DNA of 64,000 nt from Bacillus thermozeamaize (GTDB lineage Bacteria; Bacillota; Bacilli; ZCTH02-B2), in assembly GCA_002159075.1 (NCBI GenBank), contig LZRT01000094.1, positions 144,014 through 208,013 of the forward strand. The letters run 5' to 3'. The translations under genes and the position numbers were made by a program. Of this stretch, positions 9,655 to 17,714 are shown in pieces (position 1 is the first letter of the stretch; the number at the start of each line of letters is the position of its first letter). Under the pieces are notes generated by a model. The model saw only the letters and a program-made list of their open reading frames with translations. It was not told the DNA's origin and ran no database searches.

Positions 9655-10815
9655 ATGCGTCGGGTATCGATCATCGGCGTGGGATGCACGCCGTTTGGCA
9701 AGCTTAGTGGGCGCTCGATAAAGGACCTGGCTTTAGAGGCCTGTCGGGAGGCTTTGGCTGATGCTGGCGTTTCTCCTGACCAAATCGAAGCCTTTTACCT
9801 TGGAAACTTTGCCGGAGGCATGTTGGCGCGGCAAGAGTTGACAGCTGCTTTGGTGGCCGGAGCCCTCGGGATTGGCTCCGTGCCGGCGACGAAGGTGGAG
9901 GGGGCTTGTGCATCGGGAGGCATTGCGCTCCGTCATGGCTATATGATGATCGCAGCCGGCTACTACGACGTAGTTCTGGTAGCCGGCGTGGAGAAGATGA
10001 CGCAGGCCAGTACAGAAGAGGTTACGGCGGCGCTTTCTACGGCGGCCGACCAACAAACGGAGGGTATGACTGGGCTCACCTTTCCCGGATTTTTCGCGGC
10101 GGTGGCCCGCCGCTATATGCACGAGTATGGTGCGACGCCGGAACACCTGGCGGCCGTGGCTTTCAAGAACCGGGAAAATGCGCAGCGCAACCCGCGGGCA
10201 CACTTTTACGGCAAAACCGCTACCCTGGACGAAATCCTGTCATCTCGATTGGTTGCGGATCCCCTTCGCTTGTATGACTGTTCCCCTATCAGTGACGGTG
10301 CCTGCGCAGCGGTACTGGTGGCCAACGACCGGGTCCATGAATTCGACCGGCAGCCGATCGACATCTTGGGCTCGGGTCAGGCTACGGGTTGCACGACGCT
10401 CCAGGAAATGGATAACCTGTGCAGCTTGGAAGCAGTGATTGAAGCGGCCCGCCAGGCTTACGAACAGGCAGGGGTGGGTCCCGAGGATGTTGACGTGGCG
10501 GAGGTACACGACTGCTTCAGCATTGCCGAACTGATCGCGTTGGAGGATCTTGGGCTCATGCCACGGGGAGAGGCGGGTCCTCGCACAGTGGCGGGGGAGA
10601 CCCGTGTAGGGGGCCGGGTAACGGTGAATCCTTCTGGAGGTCTCCTGTCCAAGGGGCACCCGGTCGGGGCGACCGGCCTGGCTCAAGTGTTCGAGATAGT
10701 TCGGCAGTTGCGGGGAGAGTCTGACAACCAGGTGCCCCGTGCACGCATTGGTCTTACGCATAACGTCGGTGGCACTGGTGGAGTTGCCGCAGTGCATATC
10801 TTGGGAGTGGGGTGA
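9655..10815 (+). CDS. Thiolase (SCP2/acetyl-CoA acetyltransferase type)
   Basis: This 386-aa thiolase-fold enzyme keeps the nucleophile Cys85 in GACASGG, His285 in EVHDCF and His335 in SKGHPVGATG, in the arrangement of the SCP2-thiolase subfamily rather than the classical FadA/AtoB type (no second catalytic Cys in a CxGGG motif). It should cleave or form beta-ketoacyl-CoA. Placed directly behind the ketone carboxylase and CoA ligase, the simplest role is thiolysis of the beta-ketoacyl-CoA to acyl-CoA and acetyl-CoA. It is partnered with the next gene, a DUF35 protein, as is common for this thiolase class. Confidence 0.82.
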   Translation: MRRVSIIGVGCTPFGKLSGRSIKDLALEACREALADAGVSPDQIEAFYLGNFAGGMLARQELTAALVAGALGIGSVPATKVEGACASGGIALRHGYMMIAAGYYDVVLVAGVEKMTQASTEEVTAALSTAADQQTEGMTGLTFPGFFAAVARRYMHEYGATPEHLAAVAFKNRENAQRNPRAHFYGKTATLDEILSSRLVADPLRLYDCSPISDGACAAVLVANDRVHEFDRQPIDILGSGQATGCTTLQEMDNLCSLEAVIEAARQAYEQAGVGPEDVDVAEVHDCFSIAELIALEDLGLMPRGEAGPRTVAGETRVGGRVTVNPSGGLLSKGHPVGATGLAQVFEIVRQLRGESDNQVPRARIGLTHNVGGTGGVAAVHILGVG

Positions 10816-10820
10816 GTCGT

Positions 10821-11156
10821 ATGGGAGGACCTGAGATCGGTTTTCCTGTTTTGCGTTGTAACATATGCGGCCGTGCGCAGTTGCCGGGCAGGTTGGTTTG
10901 CCGCTTCTGTGGAGGGATGAACCTCCAGGACGACAATTTGCCGCCGGAGGCGACGCTGGAAACCTACACGCGCATCCGCGTGCCGCCTGCGGATTATGTC
11001 GAGCAAGCCCCTTACGTCGTCTTGGTTGCACGCCTGGCCGAAGGGGTGAAGGTGACGGGCCGCTTGCTGGGGGAACAAGAGGAGGAATTACCGATCGGCG
11101 CTCCCCTGCGGCTTGTGCGGTGGAATGAGGGCGCATGGTGGTTCAGTCGGCTTTGA
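10821..11156 (+). CDS. DUF35 OB-fold / zinc-ribbon partner of thiolase
   Basis: This 111-aa protein has an N-terminal rubredoxin-like zinc ribbon (Cys13/Cys16 and Cys27/Cys30) followed by an OB-fold-like strand region, the ChsH2/DUF35 layout. In archaeal HMG-CoA synthase complexes the DUF35 protein bridges or channels between thiolase and synthase; in bacteria such proteins are usually encoded beside SCP2-type thiolases and may supply the CoA-binding surface. ATG 10821 lies 6 nt after GGGGTGA, which overlaps the thiolase stop, so the two are coupled. Confidence 0.78.
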   Translation: MGGPEIGFPVLRCNICGRAQLPGRLVCRFCGGMNLQDDNLPPEATLETYTRIRVPPADYVEQAPYVVLVARLAEGVKVTGRLLGEQEEELPIGAPLRLVRWNEGAWWFSRL

Positions 11157-11193
11157 ACATCTTAATAATGTCAGAAAGGGAGGAGGAAGTTCT

Positions 11194-12489
11194 GTGAACA
11201 AATTTCGTGTTCTTTTTGCCAGCATTTCCGGTTCCATCATCGAGTGGTATGATTTTTACCTGTACGGTTCGGCAACCGCTTTGGTTTTTTCAACGCTTTA
11301 CTTTCCGACGCACGATCCTGCCATTTCACTGATTCTCGCGTTTGCCACCTTTGGCGTCGGTTATGCTGCCCGACCGCTTGGCAGTTTGTTGTTCGGACAC
11401 CTCGGCGATCGCATGGGACGCTAAGCGGCACTCATTTATACACTTGTCGGTATGGGAGTCAGTTCGACGCTCATTGGCTTGTTGCCTACGTATGAGCAGA
11501 TTGGCTTGCTAGCCCCCATTCTGTTGGTTTTGCTGCGGTTGATTCAGGGAATTGCCTTGGGTGGCGAATGGGGTGGAGCGATTCTGTTGGCCACCGAATA
11601 TGCGCCGAAAGGCGTTCGTGGACTTTACGGCTCGATTCCCCAACTAGGGGTTCCGATCGGGTTGGTCCTCGGGACGTTTAGCCTTTCGATTATCAGCCAT
11701 TTGACGACCGAAGAGCAGTTTATGGCCTGGGGATGGCGGATCCCGTTTCTCGCAAGTATTGTCCTCGTCAGTTTAGCCATCTGGATCCGCAGTGGTATCG
11801 ATGAAACACCGGTCTTTCAGGAGCAGAAGGAAAGTGGCGATATTGCGAGGGTGCCCATTGTTGAAGCGATTCGCACCGACTGGAAAAACGTGTTGCGCGC
11901 GATTGGATTGAAACTGGGGGATGGGTTCTTCAATGTCTTTGCCATGTCGTATGTGCTTACGTTTGCAACCGTTTACCTGAGTTATTCCCGTGAAATTGCC
12001 TTGAACGCGTTGACGATTGGGTGCGCCACCATGCTCGTGACCATCCCTGCAGTTGGCTACCTTTCCGATTTTGTCGGCCGGAAACGGATCTATATCGGTG
12101 GCCTGATCCTTCTATTCATTCTTTCTGTTCCATATTTTTCTTTGATCGGTCAAGGGGCCGGCTGGCTTTACTTGATGGAGGCTGTCATGCTTGGCGTGAT
12201 CTGGGCGGCGATTTTTGCCACGCAGGGGACGTTTTTCTCCGAACTGTTTCCACCCAAAGTTCGTTATACAGGATTGTCGGTCGGTTATCAGATTGCTGCC
12301 GCCATTGTCGGCTTTGGACCCATGCTCTGGACATCGATGGCAAAATTGTACGGTCCATCGCCTTGGGTATTTGGTGGGTTCATGATGGCGGGCATCGCTC
12401 TCAGTTTGATATTGAGCCTGTTTGCGCCTGAGACGAAAAACTTGGCCTATTCGCGTAAAGTCGGTCCAGATATGTCAAAAACGATATAA
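11194..12489 (+). pseudogene. MFS metabolite:H+ symporter (ProP/ShiA type) interrupted by in-frame TAA
   Basis: From GTG 11194 (RBS GGGAGGAGG at 11178-11186) the frame reads a typical metabolite:H+ symporter to GHLGDRMGR, then TAA at 11422-11424, then AALIYTLVGMG in the same frame to 12489. The stop replaces the lysine that normally follows GDRxGR in the loop 2-3 motif of this family. Without it the product would be about 431 aa with 12 membrane segments, a normal full length. The two halves are otherwise intact, so the stop is recent, a sequencing error, or read through. The role would be uptake of a substrate or acid related to the upstream degradation genes. A downstream ATG at 11452 could at best give a carrier lacking the first helices. 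Confidence 0.8.
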
Positions 12490-12506
12490 ACCTCAAGAGT
12501 GTTTGA

Positions 12507-12546
12507 TGCGGGCTTGTGAGGTTTTCTCACGAAGCCCGCATTTTTT
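12507..12546 (+). terminator. Intrinsic terminator of the ketone island
   Basis: Stem TGCGGGCTT (12507-12515) pairs with AAGCCCGCA (12532-12540), extended by GTGAG/CTCAC, followed by six T. It ends the carboxylase-to-carrier transcription unit 18 bp after the MFS stop. Confidence 0.85.
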
Positions 12547-12611
12547 CAACGCATTTTTTTCAATCCGGACCTTAACCCGGGCAACCGACGTACCCCGTCG
12601 GCATCCATGCT

Positions 12612-13256
12612 TCAGAGAGCCTTGAGTGCGTCTTGGATGGGTTGGTTGCCGCTAAGGAGTTCAAACGTTTTGTTTTTGGCATTTTCCAGATCAAGACAAG
12701 ATACGATGACCTGTGCCACATCGCTGCGTGGGATATCTCTTCCTGCAATGCTTTCAAAATGCGCAGCAATTTCCACTTTCCCCGTAGGCGGGTCGAAGCT
12801 GAGATAGCCCGGACGAACGATGGTATATGTCAATCCGCTTTCGATGAGGTATCTGTCCGCTTCCCCTTTTGCTTTAAGATAATGGGCCAAATTTGGCAAA
12901 GCATCCGGATCGCCGGATCCATACGAACTGAGCATGATAAAATGCGCGACCCCTTCTTTTTTCGCCGCGTTTACCAGGCGTTTTGCGCCTTCCTGGTCTA
13001 CGGAGATCGTTTTATCCGGACCTGTATGTGAGCCGGAGCCGGCAGCGAAAATCACCGCATCCATCCCTTTGACGGCATGCGAAACATCTTCTTCAAGATC
13101 GGCCAACACCGTTTCTTTGGCGCCAAGTTGTTTCAATGTTTCCGCTTGCGCTGCGTCTCTGATCATGGCATAAGCTTCATGGCGATCGCTTTTCCCGAGC
13201 AGCTCCACGATTAATCTGCCTGTGTGGCCGTTTGCGCCTGCAATAAGTACTTTCAT
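12612..13256 (-). CDS. NAD(P)-binding atypical SDR protein (YhfK/NmrA-like)
   Basis: This 214-aa Rossmann-fold protein has the dinucleotide motif GANGHTG at residues 7-13, the LSSYG segment and the YLIESGLTYTIVRPG block typical of atypical SDRs that bind NAD(P)H. The catalytic YxxxK triad of classical SDRs is not evident, so it may be a redox sensor or a reductase of unknown substrate. The start at 13256 has RBS AAGGAG 7-9 nt upstream. It is transcribed divergently from arsR across a 155-bp gap. The substrate is not recognised. Confidence 0.75.
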   Translation of the reverse strand: MKVLIAGANGHTGRLIVELLGKSDRHEAYAMIRDAAQAETLKQLGAKETVLADLEEDVSHAVKGMDAVIFAAGSGSHTGPDKTISVDQEGAKRLVNAAKKEGVAHFIMLSSYGSGDPDALPNLAHYLKAKGEADRYLIESGLTYTIVRPGYLSFDPPTGKVEIAAHFESIAGRDIPRSDVAQVIVSCLDLENAKNKTFELLSGNQPIQDALKAL

Positions 13257-13362
13257 ATTCCCACTCCTTTTTAAACAATTGGGGCCGACGATGATTCCCA
13301 TAAATAATAAGCCGGCAAACGGATAGCGTCATTTCAAATCGGGAATTGACTTTTTCATCAAC

Positions 13363-13382
13363 ATATAACAATATGATTATAT
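13363..13382 (+). promoter_or_regulatory. Probable ArsR operator/promoter
   Basis: An inverted repeat ATATAA-N8-TTATAT lies in the AT-rich gap 30 bp upstream of arsR, just downstream of a TTGACT -35-like hexamer (13346-13351). AT-rich dyads of this kind are the usual ArsR sites, so autorepression is likely. Confidence 0.5.
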
Positions 13383-13411
13383 CATTATCTTCATGTTTTG
13401 GGGAGGACGGC

Positions 13412-13732
13412 ATGGAATTTGAAAAATTGGCGGATCTTCTCAAGGCGCTTGCCGATCCGACGAGATTGAAGATTCTTTCGCTGTTGCGGACTCGCGATTG
13501 CTGCGTATGTGAGCTGGTCTCCATATTTAATATTTCCCAACCGGCGATCTCGAAACATTTACGTCGTTTGAAAACGGCCGGTTTGGTTCAAGAAACGCGG
13601 AAGGGACAGTGGGTGTTCTATTCGATTAACGAGAAAAGGTTAGAGGAGATTGCGCTTGCGTTGTCCAACTTGCCTGATCTGTCTGAGGAGCTGCGGAAAT
13701 TGGAAGAGAAAGGGCTGATGGTAACTTGCTAG
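13412..13732 (+). CDS. arsR: ArsR-family metalloregulator
   Basis: This 106-aa winged-helix repressor has ADPTRLKILSLL (helix 1-2 region), a Cys cluster Cys30/Cys31/Cys33 in DCCVCEL, and recognition helix SQPAISKHLRRL. The CVCEL motif is the As(III)/Sb(III) site of classical ArsR proteins. ATG 13412 was chosen because RBS GGGGAGG is 6 nt upstream and the fold begins here. It heads an arsenic operon with arsC and arsM and should release the operator when arsenite binds. Confidence 0.88.
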   Translation: MEFEKLADLLKALADPTRLKILSLLRTRDCCVCELVSIFNISQPAISKHLRRLKTAGLVQETRKGQWVFYSINEKRLEEIALALSNLPDLSEELRKLEEKGLMVTC

Positions 13733-13832
13733 CAATGGGAGAGCAAAGGCGGGAAATAAAGTAAAACGATTCGTCTGGAATGCGATTGGGATCCTGTGGA
13801 TCACGCTCCACATCAACGAGGTGTGATGACAC
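13733..13832 (+). other. 100-bp arsR-arsC gap, possible gene remnant
   Basis: No complete gene is seen. One frame is open through the gap and ends at TGA 13824-13826 with a hydrophobic stretch (VWNAIGILWITL) and no convincing start. It could be the last codons of a lost membrane protein, such as an arsenite permease that often lies here, or chance. Confidence 0.25.
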
Positions 13833-14258
13833 ATGTCAGGCAAAAAATTGGTTTATTTCCTTTGCACGGGAAACGCTTGCCGCAGCCAGATGGCGGAGGG
13901 GTGGTTGAAAGCGTTGGGGGGTGATCGGTACGAGGTGAAAAGCGCCGGTGTGCACGCGCATGGGTTGCATCCCCGTGCGGTACAAGTCATGAAGGAGGCG
14001 GGTGTGGATATCAGCAGCCATACGTCCGATGTGATTGATCCGGAGATTTTGCATCGGGCGGACTATGTGATTACATTATGCGGGCATGCCGACGATCATT
14101 GTCCGGCCATTTCCAATCCCAACGTGGTGAGATGGCATTGGGGGTTTGATGATCCGGCCAAAGCGACAGGAACCGAAGAGGAAATCATGGACAAGTTTCG
14201 GGAGGTCCGGGATGCGATAAGATCGCGCATCGAGAAGTTTGTCGCCGAAGGAAAGTGA
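13833..14258 (+). CDS. arsC: Arsenate reductase, thioredoxin-coupled (low-MW PTPase fold)
   Basis: This 141-aa protein has the PTPase loop CTGNACRS with nucleophile Cys11 and Arg17, and the redox relay pair Cys83 and Cys90 in LCGHADDHC. This three-cysteine arrangement is that of Staphylococcus/Bacillus ArsC, which reduces arsenate to arsenite and is recycled by thioredoxin. RBS GAGGTG lies before ATG 13833. Located between arsR and arsM. No arsB or acr3 follows, so the product arsenite would be handled by methylation or by a pump elsewhere. Confidence 0.93.
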   Translation: MSGKKLVYFLCTGNACRSQMAEGWLKALGGDRYEVKSAGVHAHGLHPRAVQVMKEAGVDISSHTSDVIDPEILHRADYVITLCGHADDHCPAISNPNVVRWHWGFDDPAKATGTEEEIMDKFREVRDAIRSRIEKFVAEGK

Positions 14259-14304
14259 TTTCGTAAGGAATGAAGGAAAAAATTCTCAGGCAAGGGGGGC
14301 TCTC

Positions 14305-15117
14305 ATGAATCAGATCAACAGCGATCAAATTCGGCAAAACGTTCGCAGACATTATCGGCAAATTGCGCTGCAAGATGTGAATGCGGGCAGTTGCTGTACC
14401 ACGACGGCAGGATGTTGCGGCACTTCTGTTGAGGTGTCGGCCAAATTGGGGTATACCGATGAAGAGTTGTCAGCTGTTCCGGCAGGCGCCAATCTTGGAC
14501 TGGGTTGCGGCAATCCGCAGGCTATCGCTGATTTGAAACCGGGAGAGGTGGTGTTGGATCTTGGCAGCGGCGGCGGGCTCGATTGCTTTTTGGCTGCCCG
14601 TCAGGTTGGGGCGACCGGTCGTGTCATCGGCGTAGACATGACTCCCGAAATGATTAGCAAGGCACGTGAGCTTGCCATCCGAGGCGGTTTTACCAACACG
14701 GAGTTTCGGCTGGGCGAGATCGAACATTTACCGGTGGCTGACAACTCGGTCGATGTCATTATTTCGAACTGTGTCATCAATTTGTCTCCGGATAAGCTTC
14801 AGGTATTCCGGGAAGCCTTTCGGGTGTTGAAACCGGGAGGGAGGCTGGCCATTACTGACGTGGTGAGGACGGCGGAATTTCCGGATGAAATCCAAAACGA
14901 TCTCGAGGCGTTGTATCCAGGATGTATAGCTGGGGCGGCGTTCATAGGCGAGTTGGAATGGATGCTGCAACAGAGCGGATTTACCCGTATCGTCGTTGAA
15001 CCAAAAGATGAATCAAAGGCGTTTATCAAAGATTGGCTGCCCGGAGTCAACATCGAAGATTATCTTGTGTCGGCGATAATTACAGCGATAAAGCCATGTA
15101 CAGCTTCCACCGGTTAA
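14305..15117 (+). CDS. arsM: Arsenite S-adenosylmethionine methyltransferase
   Basis: This 270-aa class I methyltransferase has SAM motif DLGSGGGLD near residues 85-93 and the post-motif GVDMTPEM. The arsenite-binding cysteines are recognisable as Cys156 in SNCVINL and Cys207 in YPGCIAG, with further N-terminal Cys pairs at 30/31 and 37/38. The family methylates As(III) to volatile methylarsines. ATG 14305 follows AAGGGGGG by 6 nt; an earlier in-frame start overlapping arsC is unlikely. Co-transcription with arsC is likely (46 bp gap). Confidence 0.92.
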   Translation: MNQINSDQIRQNVRRHYRQIALQDVNAGSCCTTTAGCCGTSVEVSAKLGYTDEELSAVPAGANLGLGCGNPQAIADLKPGEVVLDLGSGGGLDCFLAARQVGATGRVIGVDMTPEMISKARELAIRGGFTNTEFRLGEIEHLPVADNSVDVIISNCVINLSPDKLQVFREAFRVLKPGGRLAITDVVRTAEFPDEIQNDLEALYPGCIAGAAFIGELEWMLQQSGFTRIVVEPKDESKAFIKDWLPGVNIEDYLVSAIITAIKPCTASTG

Positions 15118-15154
15118 GGTGAAAAAATTCTAGCAAAAATAGGTCGAAACTTCA

Positions 15155-15196
15155 GAAGACGACTTCATTGCCATGAAGTCGTCTTCCGTATTTTTA
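15155..15196 (+). terminator. Terminator of the ars operon
   Basis: A perfect 14-bp stem, GAAGACGACTTCAT (15155-15168) with ATGAAGTCGTCTTC (15173-15186), has a 4-nt loop and is followed by CGTATTTTTAT. It lies just past the stop of the convergent tetR gene. Confidence 0.85.
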
Positions 15197-15829
15197 TGGA
15201 CTGGTTGCACCGTTCGTATCCGCTCTGTGATCGGTGTGCTTTTGCATGATGCTGTTTAGATGGTAAGCAATCGTCCGCCGGATGGTTTCCGGGGTAACGG
15301 TGCGGGGATCGATCAGGGCATGGATGACCAACCCGTCAATCAGCGCGTGAAGTCGTATGGCTTCCAGCTCAGCGTTTGTCTCAGGCGGGACCAGTCCGCA
15401 GCGGATGAGGGCATCTGTCAGTTTCTTGTAGAGAGCATATAATTCTTTCTGTGCCTCGGCCGCCAAGACGCCCAATGTGGGGTCCGCCAATGATTTGCCG
15501 ATAAACGCGAGCCAGATGATGGCTTCGGTGATCCGTTCCTCATCCAGCGGTAGTGTTTCTCCGATGATGGTCTCGATGTCTTTGCGGATGTCTCCCGTCA
15601 TACTCAGATTTTCGATGCGTTTTTTGATCCGCTCGCCGACCATTTTCAAAGAGAACGCCAACAAATCGTTCTGGCTTGAGAAATAATATCGCAAGGCCCC
15701 AAGAGACATCCCTGCTTCCTTGGCGACGCTTCGCACCGACACGCCTTCCAGACCCTCGCGGCGGATGATGCGCCATACGGCTTCTCCCAATTGTTTGCGT
15801 TTTGCTTCGTGATCCACGATTTTAGGCAT
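15194..15829 (-). CDS. TetR-family transcriptional regulator
   Basis: This 211-aa protein has an N-terminal helix-turn-helix (VSVRSVAKEAGMSLGALRYYF, about residues 29-49) and a helical ligand domain with LHALIDGLVIHALI as in BetI/YerO-like TetR proteins. It is transcribed away from a small membrane protein gene that it probably controls, because duplicated and palindromic sequences lie between them. No RBS is visible upstream of ATG 15829; the predicted -10 lies only 7 bp before the ATG, which suggests a leaderless mRNA. The ligand is unknown. Confidence 0.85.
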   Translation of the reverse strand: MPKIVDHEAKRKQLGEAVWRIIRREGLEGVSVRSVAKEAGMSLGALRYYFSSQNDLLAFSLKMVGERIKKRIENLSMTGDIRKDIETIIGETLPLDEERITEAIIWLAFIGKSLADPTLGVLAAEAQKELYALYKKLTDALIRCGLVPPETNAELEAIRLHALIDGLVIHALIDPRTVTPETIRRTIAYHLNSIMQKHTDHRADTNGATSP

Positions 15830-15835
15830 GTTTTT

Positions 15836-15864
15836 ATTCTAGCATGATTGTTTATTTCGTACAA
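15836..15864 (-). promoter_or_regulatory. Promoter of tetR, probably leaderless
   Basis: On the minus strand TTGTAC (15864-15859), a 17-bp spacer and TAGAAT (15841-15836) form a sigma-A-like promoter. A start 6-8 bp downstream would fall on the ATG at 15829. The -35 overlaps the nonamer TACAAATGT (15860-15868). Confidence 0.55.
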
Positions 15865-15888
15865 ATGTGCTAAAATAACCCCGTATTT

Positions 15889-15904
15889 TAATACAAATGT
15901 ATTA
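15889..15904. promoter_or_regulatory. Palindromic operator in the tetR / membrane-protein gap
   Basis: TAATAC-AAAT-GTATTA is a perfect palindrome. Its core TACAAATGT (15892-15900) is repeated exactly at 15860-15868, 32 bp away (about three helical turns), where it covers the tetR -35. Two sites fit autorepression and control of the divergent gene. Confidence 0.6.
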
Positions 15905-15943
15905 TAAAAAGAGACGCATGCGGGGAGAGGGTGGCGTATCATC

Positions 15944-16480
15944 ATGATGGCAGCGTTGATTATCGCTTGTGAGATCGGGTTTTGGCTTTTTGTCGCGGCG
16001 GGCCTGTTCTGCCGGTATATCCTGAAGGCTCGCCGATTGGGCGCATGCTTGCTTTTCTGCACGGTTGCCGTCGATTTGGCGTTGTTAATCTTTACGGCAG
16101 TCGATCTGCGGAACGGCGCGACAGCCAGTTTCTTTCACGGTTTGGCCGCTGTTTACATTGGCGTGTCGATCGCTTTCGGGCATCGGATGATTCGCTGGGC
16201 GGACGAACGCTTCGCCTATTATTTCGCCCATGGTCCCTCTCCGACAGTGAAACCAAAGTTCGGAACGGCACACGCACGCTACGAGCGGCGGATGTGGTAC
16301 CTTCATTTGCTGGGTTGGCTCATCGGGAGCGCAATCCTTTTCGGGATGATTCAAATTGTAGGCGACGAAAGCAGAACGACTGAACTGTGGCTGACGATTG
16401 TACGGTGGTCCATTGTGCTGGCCATTGATTTCATTTGGAGCTTTAGCTACACTTTGTGGCCTCGCAAAGCACAAACATGA
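15944..16480 (+). CDS. Small integral membrane protein (YmcC-like)
   Basis: This 178-aa protein has about five hydrophobic segments: residues 5-25, 32-52, 63-80, 123-145 and 155-172. A basic loop follows helix 1 and a longer soluble loop (about residues 84-120) holds several His, Arg and Tyr. It resembles the Bacillus YmcC family of unknown function, but I recognise it only loosely. It is divergent from a TetR gene with shared operators, so it is probably induced by a small molecule. No catalytic motif is seen. Confidence 0.6.
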   Translation: MMAALIIACEIGFWLFVAAGLFCRYILKARRLGACLLFCTVAVDLALLIFTAVDLRNGATASFFHGLAAVYIGVSIAFGHRMIRWADERFAYYFAHGPSPTVKPKFGTAHARYERRMWYLHLLGWLIGSAILFGMIQIVGDESRTTELWLTIVRWSIVLAIDFIWSFSYTLWPRKAQT

Positions 16481-16551
16481 TGTTGTGATCCGTGAGGAAT
16501 CAAACATGTATCTTTCATCTTGTTTTGATCTTGCATCGAACGCTCAAAGAT

Positions 16552-16580
16552 TTTACTTCCTGGCCATTCTGTAGTAAAAT
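16552..16580 (+). promoter_or_regulatory. Promoter of the tRNA-Arg/tRNA-Leu unit
   Basis: TTTACT (16552-16557), 17-bp spacer, TAAAAT (16575-16580), 21 bp before the mature tRNA-Arg end. Confidence 0.5.
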
Positions 16581-16601
16581 AAAAGGCGTCAAGAAAATGA
16601 T

Positions 16602-16678
16602 GTGCCCTTAGCTCAGTTGGATAGAGCGTCTGACTACGAATCAGAAGGTCGGGGGTTCGAATCCCTCAGGGCACACCA
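16602..16678 (+). tRNA. tRNA-Arg(ACG)
   Basis: This 77-nt cloverleaf has acceptor arms GTGCCCT and AGGGCAC, anticodon loop with ACG (stem TCTGA/TCAGA), T-loop GGTTCGAATCC and encoded CCA at 16676-16678. The A34 would be modified to inosine to read CGU, CGC and CGA. Confidence 0.95.
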
Positions 16679-16696
16679 CCTCCTTTACCAAAGGAT

Positions 16697-16782
<86 letters not shown>

Positions 16783-16799
16783 ACCATACATGTCATGAA

Positions 16800-16840
16800 A
16801 GCTCTTAAGATTCCGGAGGTCTGATCTTAAGAGCTTTTTT
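16800..16840 (+). terminator. Terminator of the tRNA operon
   Basis: Arms AGCTCTTAAGAT (16800-16811) and ATCTTAAGAGCT (16824-16835) pair perfectly and are followed by a T run to 16840. Confidence 0.88.
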
Positions 16841-16906
16841 GCGTGGCGTCAAAGCACGGTGGTTGCCAAAACATCTGAGGCGAAGAGAAGGGAAGGTCGC
16901 AAACAG

Positions 16907-17680
16907 ATGTGTTCTGGCGTTACCGTACTTGATTTTGATCACAGTTATCATCAGCAAGCTCATTTGCAAAATCCAGCCTATGAGTGGCTTGACTTATCAG
17001 ATATTCCGGGCACAAAACGGTATTGTGCCGCCGAATCGTTGTCTGTCATCCGTCAAAGGTTAAGGAAACGAAAAAAACGAGGCGTGACATTAATCGGGAG
17101 CGGGAATTATCATTACGTGACTTATTTGCTTTTGTCTGAAATGAAAATGCCGTTTTCATTGGTATTGTTTGATCATCACACCGATATGATGGAACCGCTT
17201 GGCGCGACGGTCGTGTCCTGCGGTTCGTGGGTTTTAAAGGCCGTGGAAGAACTTCCCTTGCTTAAGAAGGTCGTCATCATTGGCGCAAGACATGGAACAA
17301 AGTGGAAGATCCCGTTTCATCTGAAACGAAAAATTTCGATTCTCGAAAATGTGCCTCCAGGAACGGCGGAAACCCTCGTGCGTTCCATCGTTTCGTTGCT
17401 CCCGACCAATGTTGTCTACATCAGCATTGACAAGGATGTGCTGGATCGGACCGAGGTGGTAACGGACTGGGAACAAGGAACGATGAAGCTTCAAGTACTG
17501 ATCGGCTTGCTCCGTGGCATCGCGAAATACCGGGAGATCTGTGGAATCGATATATGTGGGGAGTATCCGGTTTCTCCGGTTGCGATGTTTCGCCCGGAAT
17601 ACAGGGGCGCAGTGCGGAAAAATGCACGAGCCAATCAGGTGTTGTTGGATACGATCCATACATTAAAGATTAAAGATTAG
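16907..17680 (+). CDS. Arginase/ureohydrolase-fold protein
   Basis: This 257-aa protein keeps the metal ligands of the arginase fold in altered contexts: GSGNYH (usually GGDH), FDHHTD (usually DAHxD) and SIDKDVLD (usually SxDxDxxDP). Four Asp and two His for a binuclear Mn site are therefore present. Substrate-loop motifs of arginase, agmatinase or formimidoylglutamase are not recognisable, so the substrate is unknown. ATG 16907 was chosen because GGGAAGG lies upstream; GTG 16859 would add 16 basic residues without an RBS. It stands alone after the tRNAs and is convergent with the next operon. Confidence 0.72.
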   Translation: MCSGVTVLDFDHSYHQQAHLQNPAYEWLDLSDIPGTKRYCAAESLSVIRQRLRKRKKRGVTLIGSGNYHYVTYLLLSEMKMPFSLVLFDHHTDMMEPLGATVVSCGSWVLKAVEELPLLKKVVIIGARHGTKWKIPFHLKRKISILENVPPGTAETLVRSIVSLLPTNVVYISIDKDVLDRTEVVTDWEQGTMKLQVLIGLLRGIAKYREICGIDICGEYPVSPVAMFRPEYRGAVRKNARANQVLLDTIHTLKIKD

Positions 17681-17714
17681 ATCATTATCGCTATCTTCTT
17701 GATCTTGATCGTCT

